This document shows, in pieces, positions 23,851 to 35,253 of a stretch of 64,000 nt of DNA (position 1 is the first letter of the stretch; each line of letters starts with the position of its first letter). Below the pieces are notes generated by a model, which saw only the letters and a list, made by a program, of their open reading frames with translations, was not told where the DNA came from and ran no database searches. Both the position numbers and the translations under genes were made by a program. The DNA lies in NCBI GenBank assembly GCA_013187285.1, contig JABMIG010000179.1, positions 248,001 through 312,000 of the forward strand, in the 5' to 3' direction. The stretch is from Cyclotella cryptica (taxonomy: Eukaryota; Bacillariophyta; Thalassiosirophyceae; Thalassiosirales; Thalassiosiraceae).

Positions 23851-24663
23851 CTCATTAGTGGCCTCAAAGTATTTTTCCTCAGATGTGACATAAAACATAG
23901 GACTGCTGTTTCCTTCAATGAAATCTATGGTCTATCACACATGCTGATACTTATCATTTCATTGAAGAGTAGGGCCCGGTTTGGCATTGTATTGTTATCT
24001 GCTAATAGAGGGGCCAGGAAGTAATGACATAATAGGGTTTCAAAAAGTCTGTTAAATTGAGAATAATTTTGGGAACAGGGAAAATTTTCTTGCCTAAATT
24101 TTTAAGAATGGATTAGAAAAATAATAGAATCTCTCTTAGAGGGATGCAAAAAAATTTTGGGGAGGCTCCTGCAGTACGATACAGATAATGCACATCAGCA
24201 ATTGACAAAATCAGACTGTGGTACAATAAAGGTACAATACCATACATAATTGTACAATACAATCTAATACAATACCAAGCAATTGACTGAGTATGTATGG
24301 CCATTTTGTGCACAACACCCATTTTGTGCACAACACCCATTTTGTCCATGCCACTAAAAATTTTCCTAATTTATTTTCCAGAAGAAAAAGTTAACACTAT
24401 GTACACCCCACACAACCAAACTACAAATAGTGTGTGTGCACATCATCACAACATGATCTCGCATTTCACACTATATAATCACTCTATATTTTAAGTAATC
24501 ATGCTCAGACAGACCACCCTGTCAATATCATAATAGTCTTCCCCCCATCCAGCTCACACTCACTCTTCACCACTGTCAGCTTGTGCATGCTGCACAATCA
24601 CATTGCTTGTGTTCTTGCATTACACATCACTCAGACATGAAATAAGACATCTGTCTTGTCATC
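23851..24663. other. Non-coding DNA with a short tandem repeat
   Basis: AT-rich. An 18-bp unit, CCCATTTTGTGCACAACA, is repeated about 2.5 times at 24300-24352. GGGCCCGGTTTGGCATTGT at 23971 resembles the end of a DNA transposon, but no partner end was found. Confidence 0.5.
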
Positions 24664-26345
24664 ATGGGTTTAAACAGTGGAATCAAGGTGTTGCATTCTG
24701 TTAAAGGCTGGAGTTGGGGAGAATTAGCTCACATTGCTAGAGGATGGGCAGAGGCGCAGGAGGTTCCACCAATAGTTGTTGCTGATGTTAGCAATATCCT
24801 GTAGGAGTTGGATCAAAAAATAAAGGCAGCCGCAGAATATTTTTGCTGACTTGGCTGCCACTGGATTAACCATTGTGATAATGATATCAGACCAAAATTT
24901 AAAAAGGCTACAAATCTCCTCTGTGCATGAAAAGAGAAGAATTGCTCAGAAGATTATTTACTGCGGTGAAAAGTAAGGTTGAAGAAGTCTCTAGCGGAAG
25001 ACTATCTAAACCAACAACAACACAAGGCGTTACTGAAGGAGATAAAGAAGCAGGAAAGGAAGAGGAAGACAAAAGAGGCTGCATCAACGCAGCCATTTAT
25101 ACCAAATTTGCAAGATGAGCTTGAGAGGGGGTTAGGAGCACACATAATGAACAGCGCTGGAGACATTGTCTTAGACGTGGTTACTGCTCAGTAGCAAGCG
25201 GATGCATTCATGGCAGGTGAAATACTTGCAAGACGGGCAGTCATGGTTTTTCTATGGATACTGGCATTCACTTGTTGTCTGGGGATTGTTGTAATAGCAT
25301 CAAAGGCTTTTCACATAAGAATGTGCAAATTGTCTGCATTTCTAAAGCAAATCTTGAGAAGGTGTTGAAGTTTATCCCAGATGGCAAAAATGCAAAAATG
25401 GTGGATGCTGACTACCCAATCTTTCAAGGTATATCTATTCATCGGCAACGGGCATTGATGATGGTAATTCTTGGGTGTGACATTTACACCAGTAGTTTAA
25501 AAGGCTGTGGTATCACTACACTATCAAAACAAGACAAAAGTGTATTGTTTCAATATCTCCTCCAAATCATGAAGAAAGAGTTCAAGTCATGCCTGATAGA
25601 TGTAATAGTCGTCTATGGGAAGGAGTCAGAAAACGTTGCAGATATTGATAAGCAAAAGAGGTTGTGCAGACTTATATCAATGCTCTTGTTCTTGTTTGTG
25701 AGCTGACAAATGCAAAGGATGAACTGCAAACTTTTCTTTTTCAAGTGCCCAAACACCTCTCTCAATACTGCAGAGAATTCACTGCACCACACACCGTAAT
25801 CAACCACGGGCCTCTTGTGTTGATTTGCAAAGGTGTTGGTGGTGTGTGTCATGAGTTTCTTGCTACCAGTGGTTACTCGACTTGTAGCAAATGCAAACAT
25901 ATCATGTGTTCATACTGTCAAGGATCAAGTGGAATGGATCCGAGTACGTATTGCCTCTTTTGTGCTGCTAGTGAATCTCTTAACCCAGAGTTAGACTCAC
26001 CTGCTGCCAAGAGCATGGAAACAAACGGCACATTTTGATTGAGATTCACAACTTTTTGTGGGCAGATGAACACAAGACAGTGACGAAGTAGAAGATGTTG
26101 ATTTGATAAGGTTCATATGAAGTCATTCAAAGACATGGAATTCCCTGTTCCTATTCCTTTGTATCCTAGTTATGCAATGTCTGGTAATGATATGTTGAAA
26201 TGGAATGAGGTAGTCGAAATATATTTTGCAGATGGTGGATCATTTATTGCTGATGGAAGTGTTGATCAGATGTTGATACCCAGAACTCTCAAATTCTTTA
26301 TTGCCGGGGTAACAAAATTTGCAAGCAAGGATGAATCATTCCAAA
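24664..26345 (+). pseudogene. FEN1/XPG-like nuclease gene, decayed
   Basis: The flap-endonuclease plan is visible across the three forward frames. A start at 24664 reads MGLNSGIKVLHS and soon a metal-site-like VVVADVSNIL, as in the XPG N-terminal domain. Next come a Lys/Arg-rich helical stretch (about 24980-25110) and an XPG-I-like segment with ADAFMAGE followed by SMDTGIHLLSGD (about 25200-25280). An ALMMVILGCDIYTSSLKGCG segment (about 25450) matches the GCDY..G..G region that follows XPG-I. A Cys cluster (CSKCKHIMCSYC..YCLFC, about 25880-25975) suggests a C-terminal zinc ribbon or FYVE/RING-like finger. Stop codons at about 24802 and 25192 and several frame changes show it is not a working gene as read here. 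Introns could explain some interruptions but not the stops within the conserved blocks. The C-terminal part (26117-26345) runs directly into Copia sequence. The parent could be a host gene or a cargo gene of a larger transposon; I cannot tell which. Confidence 0.7.
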
Positions 26346-26349
26346 TGCA

Positions 26350-27282
26350 GAGTACACGGATTTTCTCAACAACAATGCGCCGCACGATATCTTGGCTAAC
26401 CCTGGACCTTACCCCACGACAGTCGATCCAGACGCCGCGCGAGAGAGAGGGCAAATTGCGGAGCACAAAGCAGAGAGATACGTGAATACGAAATGCAACT
26501 TGGAGTAACGAAGTTGGGCACGCAAAGGCAATCGTGGGGAGTAGTAGACGAAGAATGGATATCCGAAATAAGGAATCCACATGTCGGGTTTAACCATTTG
26601 ATGCCAAGTGACCTCCTCACGCACCTTGAAGCAGTCGGAGGTGAACTTGATTTCATGGATGTTACTGAGCTCCAAGCAGAGCTCCTCAAACCCTGGGATC
26701 AAGTTGAAGCCCCTACCACACTATTCGGGCGACAAGATAAGATCGAGAAGCAGTTAGTAAAAGCTGGAATTCCCGCGACAACATGAATTGAGACTCGCAA
26801 CGCCATTGTGCTGGTTTCAACAATCAGGCGAATTCGATAGTGCATTGGAGCTCTGGGAAGCAAAACCCACAGCTAACAAAACATTATCAGCGCGCGCGTG
26901 ATACATTCAAAAAGCGAATTTGCCAAGCGCACAAAACGTGACAAGCAAACGGCAAAATCGGCAGGGCGGAATCGCAAACGCTGTGAACGAGGAAGAGCTC
27001 AACGCACTAGCCATGGCAGAAATCGTCAATGCAGTACAGGCGCAAAACAACGCGCAAATGGAAAAGATGATGGAAATGTTCAAGGCATCTATGGAAGCCA
27101 TGACAAAACAACAAGGCACGAACACACCTGCAGGGGGCAACACGAACACGATTACAAAATGTCCCCATTGCAACCTTCGCCATCCGAAGCCCGACAACTG
27201 TTGGGAGCTGGAAAAGAATGCATCGAAACGCCCGCAAAATTGGAAGCCGGCCGCTGAGCGCAAGAAGGCACGCGGAACCTAA
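26350..27282 (+). pseudogene. Copia 1 gag region
   Basis: Fossil gag. It carries an APHDILANPGPYP-like start, a GFNHLMPSDLLTHLE segment, a coiled segment rich in Met, Gln and Glu, and a zinc-knuckle-like [17 protein letters not shown] near the end. This arrangement is familiar from diatom CoDi elements. Its N-terminal part is absent. Confidence 0.75.
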
Positions 27283-29249
27283 GAAGGACGAATGACGGGT
27301 TGGGGAGGAGAAGTCGCCAGAGCAGTGGGGCCGGGTACGTTAAAATCGATAAGATAACAAAAGGTTTCTTACCTCGCCACCACTGGACTTTCCTCCGCCA
27401 CCGAATATTGACACACAAGGCCAAGACGGAGTCCACAACACGATTGATTGTTGCGCCGCCGCTATTACCATCTAAAACCACATAAGGTGGGCCGACGCTC
27501 GCACGCTGGCGTACGCGACGTAAGCTTCGAACAGCAGAAGAAGCATTATTAGATTCTGGCGACAAGTTCGCTTGTGCAATCAGAACATGACGCATAAACT
27601 CACCGGAAAATCGGACAAAATGGTACGCGCAGCTGATGGAGGCCTCATGCCGGCAAGCTCAACAGGCCTGCTTGCCCTCACTACATTACGCCAAGGAGCA
27701 CGTGAGGCCCTGGTAGTACCTGGACTGAAACCAAAAGCACTAATGAGTGTCAGTCCTCCGCTAACAACGGCTACACAACAATCTTTCACCCACATGATGA
27801 GGGAGTCACAGTACACGACACAGGCAGCTTCAATCTCACCTTAAATTCGCCACCAGTGCTCCAAGGGTGTAGAAATGGCGCTGGATTGTGGACAGTACCA
27901 CTGGTAGGATCGATGCAACAATTAGCCAAAGCCTAAATGTTGAAGAAACAGCCTTAAGTGTATATGACTTACCATCGACACGAGAAGTCGCGGAGGTTCT
28001 TGCATGCAGCCTTGGGCTTCCCCATCGAAGCGACGCTACTCGGCCGCAGCTCGCAACGGTAACCTCGCCACTTTCCGGTCTCACCCCAGACAATGTTAAC
28101 AGGCACTTCCCCGAGTCAGACGAAACCCAAAAGGGTCACATGCGACAGACACGACAAGGTGTGCGCTCGACTAAAGTTCCTGACGAGGACGCAATGTTAG
28201 AACATAAGCCAACACCAGGAGTCAGGCACAAGGACGCGCACTTTACGTGGTTCGACGCGACGAAGAAGCCGATGTACACCGATCAATCTGGCCCCGCTCC
28301 CACGCAAATCAAGGAGAAACAACCAGTACGCCATGATAGCTGTTGAGTTAGACGGAAACTACATCGATGCAGAACCGTTGGAAAACACGCAAGGCTGAAG
28401 GATCTTACCGAGCTTACCAACGGATTTACAAACGGTGGAAGGCAACAGGAGTCATTTGCCCCAACTGGCACATATACTCGACAACGGCGCCTGAAGAATT
28501 CAAGCAAGCAATTCGTGAGAACGGTTGCAGAGTTGAATTAACTCCAGCCGACATGCATCGAAGAAATCTCGCTGAAAAAGGAATGCAGACATTTAAAGGG
28601 CATTTCAAGGCAGTACTGCAGGAGTATCAGACGACTTCCCAATCAGAGAATGGGACGAGTTAATCCCACAAACCGCGTGCTGACTCTAAATTTGCTCAGA
28701 CAATCGAATGTAGCACCAAACATATCAGCCTATGCATATCATCACGGCACCTTCGACATAACCAAGATGCTCCCTCGCCCCAATGGGTTGCGCAGTACAA
28801 TTTCACATTAAACCAGACAAGCGCAAAACATGGGGCTAACATTCAATGGACGGGTGGTATCTCAAGACATCTCCAGAGCATTACAGGTGTCACATCGTAT
28901 TTGTCAAGAAAACACAAGCAAAACGAGTCACCGACACAGTATTTTTTAAGCACAAATACATTACACAGCCCGAAGTCAAGCCAGCCGATGTCATCATCAA
29001 AGCGTATAATGATCTCAAGGCAGCACTACAAGGGATGAAAAATACGAGTGATTCAAAACAAATGCTAACGCTGGAAGCAATTCAAGACCAACTTAGTCCA
29101 GGCAACAAATTGCAAATAGAACAACAACTACAGCGCCGACTTCCAAGGGTGAACAATACAAAACAAGCCGTGCCTTTAGCTCAATCCGAGCCATCACTTC
29201 CAAGGGTGCAGTTCGAAGAGCCGAAGAACGCAGGAGGTCTATCCACCGG

Positions 29250-30368
29250 ATGATTGTCGCGTCGCCGCAAGAGCAAGTTGTTAAGTCGCCACTAAAACCC
29301 CAGCCAAAACCAATTTTAAAGCCACCAACCCACGCCGTCCAAGAGGATTCCATAGCCGCAAGACTCAAAGCACGCCGCGCCCAACAGCCCAGCGGAACCA
29401 ACATCACAAAGGCCGATGACGAATCGATAGCAGAACGGTTATTGCGCCGCAAACGCCAACTGAACCAGACTCAGGCAGCTTTCCCCGTCCTCGACCCTGA
29501 GACAGGACAACTACTTGAATACCGACAGTTGTTACGCCACCCCAAGTTCAAAGAGGCCTGGAACATATCAGCAGCAAATGAGTTTGGCAGGTTAGCACAA
29601 GGCATTAAAGGGCGAGTAAAAGCAACAGACACGATAAAGTTCATACCCAAAAGTGATATACCACCTGACCGACTCAAGGATGTCACGTACATAAAGTTTG
29701 TCTGCCAAGTCCGAACAGAAAAAGACGAACCAAACCGTACAACGCAAGCAACATTTGGGGGCAACCTCATACATTACCCCGATGATGTTGGCACCCCAAC
29801 CGCAGACCTTTTGCTCATCAAAATATTCTTGAACAGTGTCATATCAACCCCTGGTGCGCGATTTGCAACAGCTGATTTATCCAACTTCTATCTGTGCACG
29901 CCGATGCCGCGACCTGAATTTGGACGAGTAAAGCTCAGTGATATCCCTGAAGAGATAATTGAAGAATACAAACTACGTGAATTAGCGACAAAAGACGAAT
30001 GGGTTTACTTCAGAGCAGATAAAACTCACTATGGTTTACCCCAGGCGGGCTCTTTGAGCCACGATCTGTTAGAAAAGCGACTCAACGCCGAAGGGTACGT
30101 CAAGACCCTAACGGTGCCTGGCTTATGGAAGCACAAAACCAGGAACATCCAATTTGTTCTCGTGGTGGACGATTTTGGAATCAAGTATGTCAAGAAGGAA
30201 GACCTCGACCATCTTGTCGGAGTACTAAAACGGTATTACGACGTCTCAGTCGATATCCATGGGAAGGAATTTGTAAAAATTGAGTTAGACTGGGATTACA
30301 AAAAGGGAGAGGTGCACTTATCAATGGAACCTTACCTTCGCAAGGCGCCCGCCAATTCGACAATTTAG
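29250..30368 (+). pseudogene. Copia 1 reverse transcriptase region
   Basis: The longest uninterrupted part of element 1, 372 codons. It shows the Copia RT features ATADLSNFYL, HYGLPQAGSL and the catalytic LVVDDFGIKYV (Asp-Asp). It lies after the integrase region, the Copia order. The RNase H part (about 30650-31120, with ASAAEAETGALYIN-like and YFTKHH signatures) follows. Confidence 0.85.
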
Positions 30369-31280
30369 TACCAAAGAAAAGACAAGACTCCCCTTACCCA
30401 CATACTGAACCAAAATACGGAGCAAAGGTCCACTCCCGAATCGACGACTCACCTGACGTCGGACAAGAGGGACAAACGCATATTCAGAGAGTGAATGGGA
30501 AATTTTTATGGTATGGACGAGCAGTCGATCCCACGACACTCGTGCCGTTAAGTGCACTCGCATCACAGCAGTCCAAGCCAACGCAAAACACGATGAACAA
30601 ATCCCAACAGTTTCGACTACATGGCAACACAAGAGCCGGCAGTCCTCACCTACAGAAAAAGCGACATGATCCTCGCCGTCCATAGCGACGCAGGGTATTT
30701 AAATGAAGAAAATGCACGCAGCAGAGCGGAGGGCACCACTTTTATCCGAAGACGTGCCCTCCCCAAATAACGGCGCTATCCACAACGTCGCAGAAATAAT
30801 TAAAGCAGTCATGTCGTCTGCCGCAGAAGCCGAGACGGGTGCGCTATATATCAACGCACGAAAGGCAGTCGAGGAACGAAATATTTTACAGGAACTGGGC
30901 CACAAACAACCGCCCACGCCCATACAAACCGATAACTCCACGGCCGAGGGCATCGTCAACAATCGTGTCCAGCCAAAACGCACAAAAAGCCATGGATATG
31001 CGATTTCACTGGCTGCGAGACCGTGCGAATCAAAAACAATTCCGCTTTTATTGGCGACCGGGGACGACGAACAGGGGTGATTACTTTACCAAACACCACC
31101 CAGCTCGCATCACCGAAACATGAGACCAGAACTCCTCACACCACACAAAGTGCTGATGGCACTACGCAGACTGCAAAATATGGGTGGGGGCCGCGCAACT
31201 GGCACTACTGCAAGGGTGTGCTAGACTACCTATATATGAATATAGGTTACTATGTACCCAGTAGAGAGATGCGCTAGGAT

Positions 31281-32392
31281 TTTTTATCTTTTATATTTTC
31301 GTTTCGAGGTTTTGTGAATTTTTACATGTTTTCAAAATTCGCTGCCAACGACAATTCAAATGCTACCGAAATTAGCTCATAAATTAGTTACGATCTGTTT
31401 ACGTAATCACTTGACATTGCCGCTGTCTAGCAGTAACCTCCTTGTACACTTCTGTAACACTCCGGTACACTTGTGTATGGGAGTGTTACAGAAGTGTAGA
31501 GGTGGGTCACCAGAAATTCCAGACCTAAACCAGTGTTCGCAACTATTTCTACATACAATAGGAATTGGTATTTTTTACAGGAAAGCAGACTTCTCAGTAA
31601 GTTATTTAGTCGATATCAATCTAAGTAGTGGCTATAACTGTACTACTTAGTAGCAAAAAAAATGTTAACCAGTGTCATACCGGAAGTGTATGGTTGAGTT
31701 ACCCAAAGTATACAGGAGGATAACTGGAAGTGTACCCGAGGCTTACCGGAGGTGTACCGGAGGATTACCGGGTCTGGTAGGCACTGTTAGACTACAGTAT
31801 AGTGTTATAGTGGGTGGAGTAGGTGCAAGCTATCTCTACTAGTATAATTACACATACTACATCCTAATCTCTTCTAGGCCTGCCCCTTCATCCCCCCAAA
31901 GAACGAGCCTTAATGCCACATAGTCCCAAATTTCAGCCCCACACTAAAAAACGCAACAGCAGACCATCCACACCAACACTAAGACTTGATTTTAAGTACA
32001 CACCAACAACACCATTGCAACATAATGACAATAACATTAAGTTAATTGGAATTCAAATGAAAGATAATTAAAAACACAAGGAAGCACCTACACGTGCAAG
32101 CAGCAGAGTGAGCAGGAGGCCAGACTCAGTCTGTGGGCTGAGTTTTGGTCTTTAAGGTAGAAGAAAATTAAATATGTAATTGAAAATAGCTATAGTCAAA
32201 ACAATCGTAAAAAAGGTGGAGTTCATAAGAACTCACATATAAGATAGGGATAAAGTCATTTGTCAGTTTAAAATGCAGGGATAAATAAGTGGTGACAAGG
32301 CAAGATGATTGTTCTTATAATTCAGTAACGATACAAAACCAACCCTTCTGCAAGTGGAAAGTATGCAAAGGGGATATAAAGGCTCCAGTCAT
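31281..32392. other. Non-coding DNA with hairpin and TGTACCGGAGG words
   Basis: Contains the hairpin at 31445-31498. From 31670 to 31790 there are repeated words of the form CCGGAAGTGTA / GGTGTACCGGAGG / GATTACCGGG. The rest is AT-rich with no gene. Confidence 0.5.
31445..31498. repeat. Perfect 19-bp inverted repeat (hairpin)
   Basis: Arms TACACTTCTGTAACACTCC (31445-31463) and its exact complement (31480-31498) around a 16-base loop. The loop has its own TACAC / GTGTA pairing. It shares the TACACT word with the palindrome at 21928. Confidence 0.92.
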
Positions 32393-32845
32393 CTTAGTTT
32401 CATGTGTCCTGGACACGTCCTTGGACATGTCCTGTGTCCTTAATTTCTCAGGGACACTGTTTTTTGTGGACATGCCGACATACATCAGTGTTGCAGCCCA
32501 TGTCTGCCCAGTGTCCTCAGAAGTTTTGACTCACATACATTACAAAACAGAGTCTAGGTGCGTACCTATGTACATTAAGTATTTTTGTACCACAAGCTTT
32601 ACAGATTGCACTAAAATGAATATAACATGCATGCAACGGCCACCACTCTTGGTATGTTTCACCTGAAAGTATCAAAAAGGGAGCCTTAAATGAAGTAAAC
32701 ACTCCGTATCCTCTCACATCCTCTCATGTCTTCTGCGTCCAACATTTTCATGTCCTGTGTCCTTGTTTGAATGTCCAGGACATGTCACGGATGGTGTCTT
32801 TTTTACAATTTCTGGATGCGGACACAGCGGACATGTGAAACTCTT
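32393..32845. mobile_element. Small non-autonomous hAT-type element
   Basis: The left end, CTTAGTTTCATGTGTCCTGG, matches the left end of the 2.6-kb element at 41349. The right end, GCGGACATGTGAAACT, matches its right end. Both ends carry clusters of TGTCC / GGACA words. No transposase is present. The TSD is not clear (CCATGTCAT-like on the left only), suggesting age or a damaged right edge. Confidence 0.7.
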
Positions 32846-33175
32846 GTTACAACCCAAGTGACTACCCCTGCCTATCTTTTGATGACCCTGGTGATGAATC
32901 GATGACCTTGACAACCTAAGTGACAGATGGTGTCTACCTTGTGATCATTCTAGTACTACAAATTGTAATCACCCTAATGTTATGTGCTGACATCTCATGA
33001 CTTCAAAACTGGTGACTTTTACTGCCGAGGTTCTTGTAGTACCAGTTACTAGGATTTTCTTCTTAGAAAATACAGAAATATTCATTTGAGGATATTTCCA
33101 GAAAAATCTGGTCACCCAAAAATCACAATCACGAAGGCTGCCACACATCCTCTATATGGAAGCAAATCCTAAAGC
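32846..33175. other. Non-coding DNA
   Basis: AT-rich spacer between a hAT-type element and a solo LTR. Nothing recognised. Confidence 0.5.
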
Positions 33176-33568
33176 TGACCTGAGTCAGTTGTCGCAAAAC
33201 AATATTAAGCCTGAAATTATAGGTAGTTTTGGCAGGTGTTGACGAATGGTTTTTATAAGCTTATCTTGCTACAATTGCGAGGATGGAAGGACAGTGGAAA
33301 CTACCATTCCATCCATTGTGATGCAAACAAACATTGTGTAGAAGCTATACAGTTCTGGTATGTTTATACCCTTCTCAAGGGTGTTCCCTTGTTTGGGGCT
33401 ATGGACTCTTGTGTTGGGGAGTCCATGCCTTTTGGATCTGAGGCAATGGAGCCATTTATCTGGGGAGTCCTTGTCTCTTGGGATTTTACCTCTCTATTTT
33501 AGATAAAGGATTCTTAAAATTTTTAGTACCTAGGGGTACTAAATAAGGCAGATTATTGGCCTACGTCA
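33176..33568 (-). repeat. Solo LTR related to Gypsy family 1
   Basis: 393 bp, minus-strand ends TGACGTAGGCC and GACTCAGGTCA. It is flanked by a perfect 5-bp target-site duplication AAAGC (33171-33175 and 33569-33573). It is diverged from the family 1 LTRs but shares internal blocks (TTATAGGTAGTTT, ACAATTGCGAGGATGG, GGGGAGTCCATGCC). An intact TSD around one LTR indicates loss of the body by LTR-LTR recombination. Confidence 0.88.
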
Positions 33569-33815
33569 AAAGCCCTTAGACAGAATCGAACATGGTTCGG
33601 TGACGGGCAATATTTCTTAAGCGGGCTTAAATGGAATCAACTGAGATTTTTAATTTATTGCTAACGGTCGTTTTGTTCGTAGATCGCGCAATCAAAGGCT
33701 GATCACGTGTGGTCATTTTGCTACCCAAATTGACCACTAGGGCTATTACTCGCGCGAAACCACTCCTCTTTATTTACCTACCTCAGAAAAAAAATCAAAG
33801 TTCTTGCTACTCTTA

Positions 33816-34394
33816 GGCCCAGTCCACTGTCTTAACTTCCTCATTTTTTGTATCGAATTTTGGCCTTGTATATAGACCCTGTATTTTTTCAAATCGTATG
33901 ACCCAGTGAAAATCTGCCCTGTATTTTACAACGAACGCCAGTAGTTAATAAGATAAATGATTCTACTTATTATAGGTATGGTAATACTTGTGGCCATGAG
34001 ATACTCCTCCCCCCGTCTGCTCCGCTACCAGTCTTGTCAATTTTTGCTAAGCGATGACCTCTCATCTTATCTGGGCTGTTGCGGATTTGAAAAAGACTGC
34101 CAGCGCGGGACTCCTCCACACCCGTGAATGAGGATCGAGCGGTCATTTGAATGTGAAGCTTCCCTTAATGAGGTCACTAGAATTGGTTTTAGGCCTAGAT
34201 AGGCTTAGAACTAGTGTTGATGGGTGTGAACTGGCTTGAGGACGACTCGTCGAAAATACACTACCTAAAAATAAATACGCGTGGAAATGATTTAAAAATT
34301 TTAAATCATTTCCCCAGAATTTTGCCCCTGTATTTGAAAATATACCCCGGAAATACACTACAAAAAAGAGGCAATTGAGATGGTGGACTGGGCC
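33816..34394. mobile_element. Harbinger-type MITE
   Basis: 579 bp with terminal inverted repeats. The left begins GGCCCAGTCCACTGTCTTAA; the right, in reverse complement, begins GGCCCAGTCCACCATCTCAA. Similarity continues inward through CCTC..TTTTTTGTA and GTATATTTTC words for about 80 bp. It is flanked by TTA (33813-33815 and 34395-34397). GG-starting ends with a three-base TTA duplication fit PIF/Harbinger, and TTAA-specific piggyBac is the less likely alternative. No transposase. Confidence 0.82.
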
Positions 34395-34434
34395 TTAAAC
34401 TTCTCTACCTTGATCAAGACATGTCCCCATATTG

Positions 34435-34570
34435 GTACTCTAGGTTGATTTTCACGATGAGTGCCAGTATGGGGATGTCAGAATCCCAGTTCCAGCACGG
34501 ACAAAAAATCGGTCCCAGTTCCAGCACGGGGTCAGTGCCAATTTGGGGTCCAACACATATGTAGCATTGT
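34435..34570. repeat. Hairpin plus CCCAGTTCCAGCACGG module
   Basis: An imperfect hairpin (GACATGTCCCCATATTGG.. against ..CCAGTATGGGGATGTC) is followed by two copies of CCCAGTTCCAGCACGG and by GGGGTCCAACACATATGTAG. The tail and repeated words parallel the palindrome module at 22500-22665, so the two are probably related. Confidence 0.7.
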
Positions 34571-34975
34571 GTTATTTACTTGTGGTTACCTTCCATGATA
34601 TTGACTTTTGCATTTGATAGTACTTTGTAGCTATAAAACATGATGATACCCACAAAAGGGAGCATGTGCCTCTTCTAGAAGCTTTAAGAAACCAAATCAG
34701 GCCTAAAAATTATTCGTGACCCTGCAGGGGAGTACTTCAGGTTAAAATGACTGTATGACCTGCACTGAAGCGCTCATCCCTACAGTTTTTGTTACTCCCA
34801 AGAGGCATTCAGTCCATGCCAATCATTTCTAATGTTGTTATATTTGAATCTCATTTCTGGCATTTGTTCTTTTGGGATTCATGGTTGGAGTTGACCTCAT
34901 TACAAATTCCATTATCAGTACTCAATGGATTTCCAAGAGTGGCTGGCATTCCTCAATTTAACTTCAAGGGAGAGT
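34571..34975. other. Host flank left of the Copia nest
   Basis: AT-rich, no gene recognised. It ends in AGAGT (34971-34975), the target-site duplication of the Copia element. The same flank resumes at 56420. Confidence 0.6.
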
Positions 34976-35200
34976 TGTTGGAACTCTACCGAACGGATAC
35001 ATGCGGACATCTCCTTTACCGAGAATCCCACTTAACAGATTAGGCCGAGTCCCACTTGACAGACAGCATATGGGACTGGAGCACATCCAACCAATAACAG
35101 CTGCTCCGTTCTGCGTGCGTGCAGCAATATTAGCACACTAGTTAGCTCATAAATTGCTAACAACACTTTTATCGCAACTGTTCTAGTTGTGTGTTCAACA
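34976..35200 (+). repeat. 5' LTR of Copia element 2
   Basis: 225 bp, TGTTGGAACTC to TGTGTTCAACA, an inverted TGTTG / CAACA pair as usual for Copia. Preceded by AGAGT. Confidence 0.94.
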
Positions 35201-35253
35201 GTTGTTAGCAATACCTACCACTACCACGCACCGTGGTAACACAACACATCACC

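Larger units (their letters stand above)
26345..31280 (+). mobile_element. Copia (CoDi-like) element 1, lacking its 5' end
   Basis: A fossil Ty1/Copia element of the type known from diatoms. Order: gag (about 26350-27280), protease (about 27540-27850), integrase (about 28000-28850), reverse transcriptase (about 29250-30370) and RNase H (about 30650-31120). No 5' LTR is present; the gag sequence starts inside the preceding nuclease gene. A 3' LTR may start at TGTGCTAGACTACC (31215), but no second copy exists to define it. It is broken, with about eight to twelve breaks. Its age cannot be measured from LTRs. Confidence 0.85.

Noticed and set aside
23971-24020. GGGCCCGGTTTGGCATTGT as the start of another DNA transposon
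   Set aside because: It looks like a hAT or Harbinger end, but I could not find an inverted partner or a TSD.
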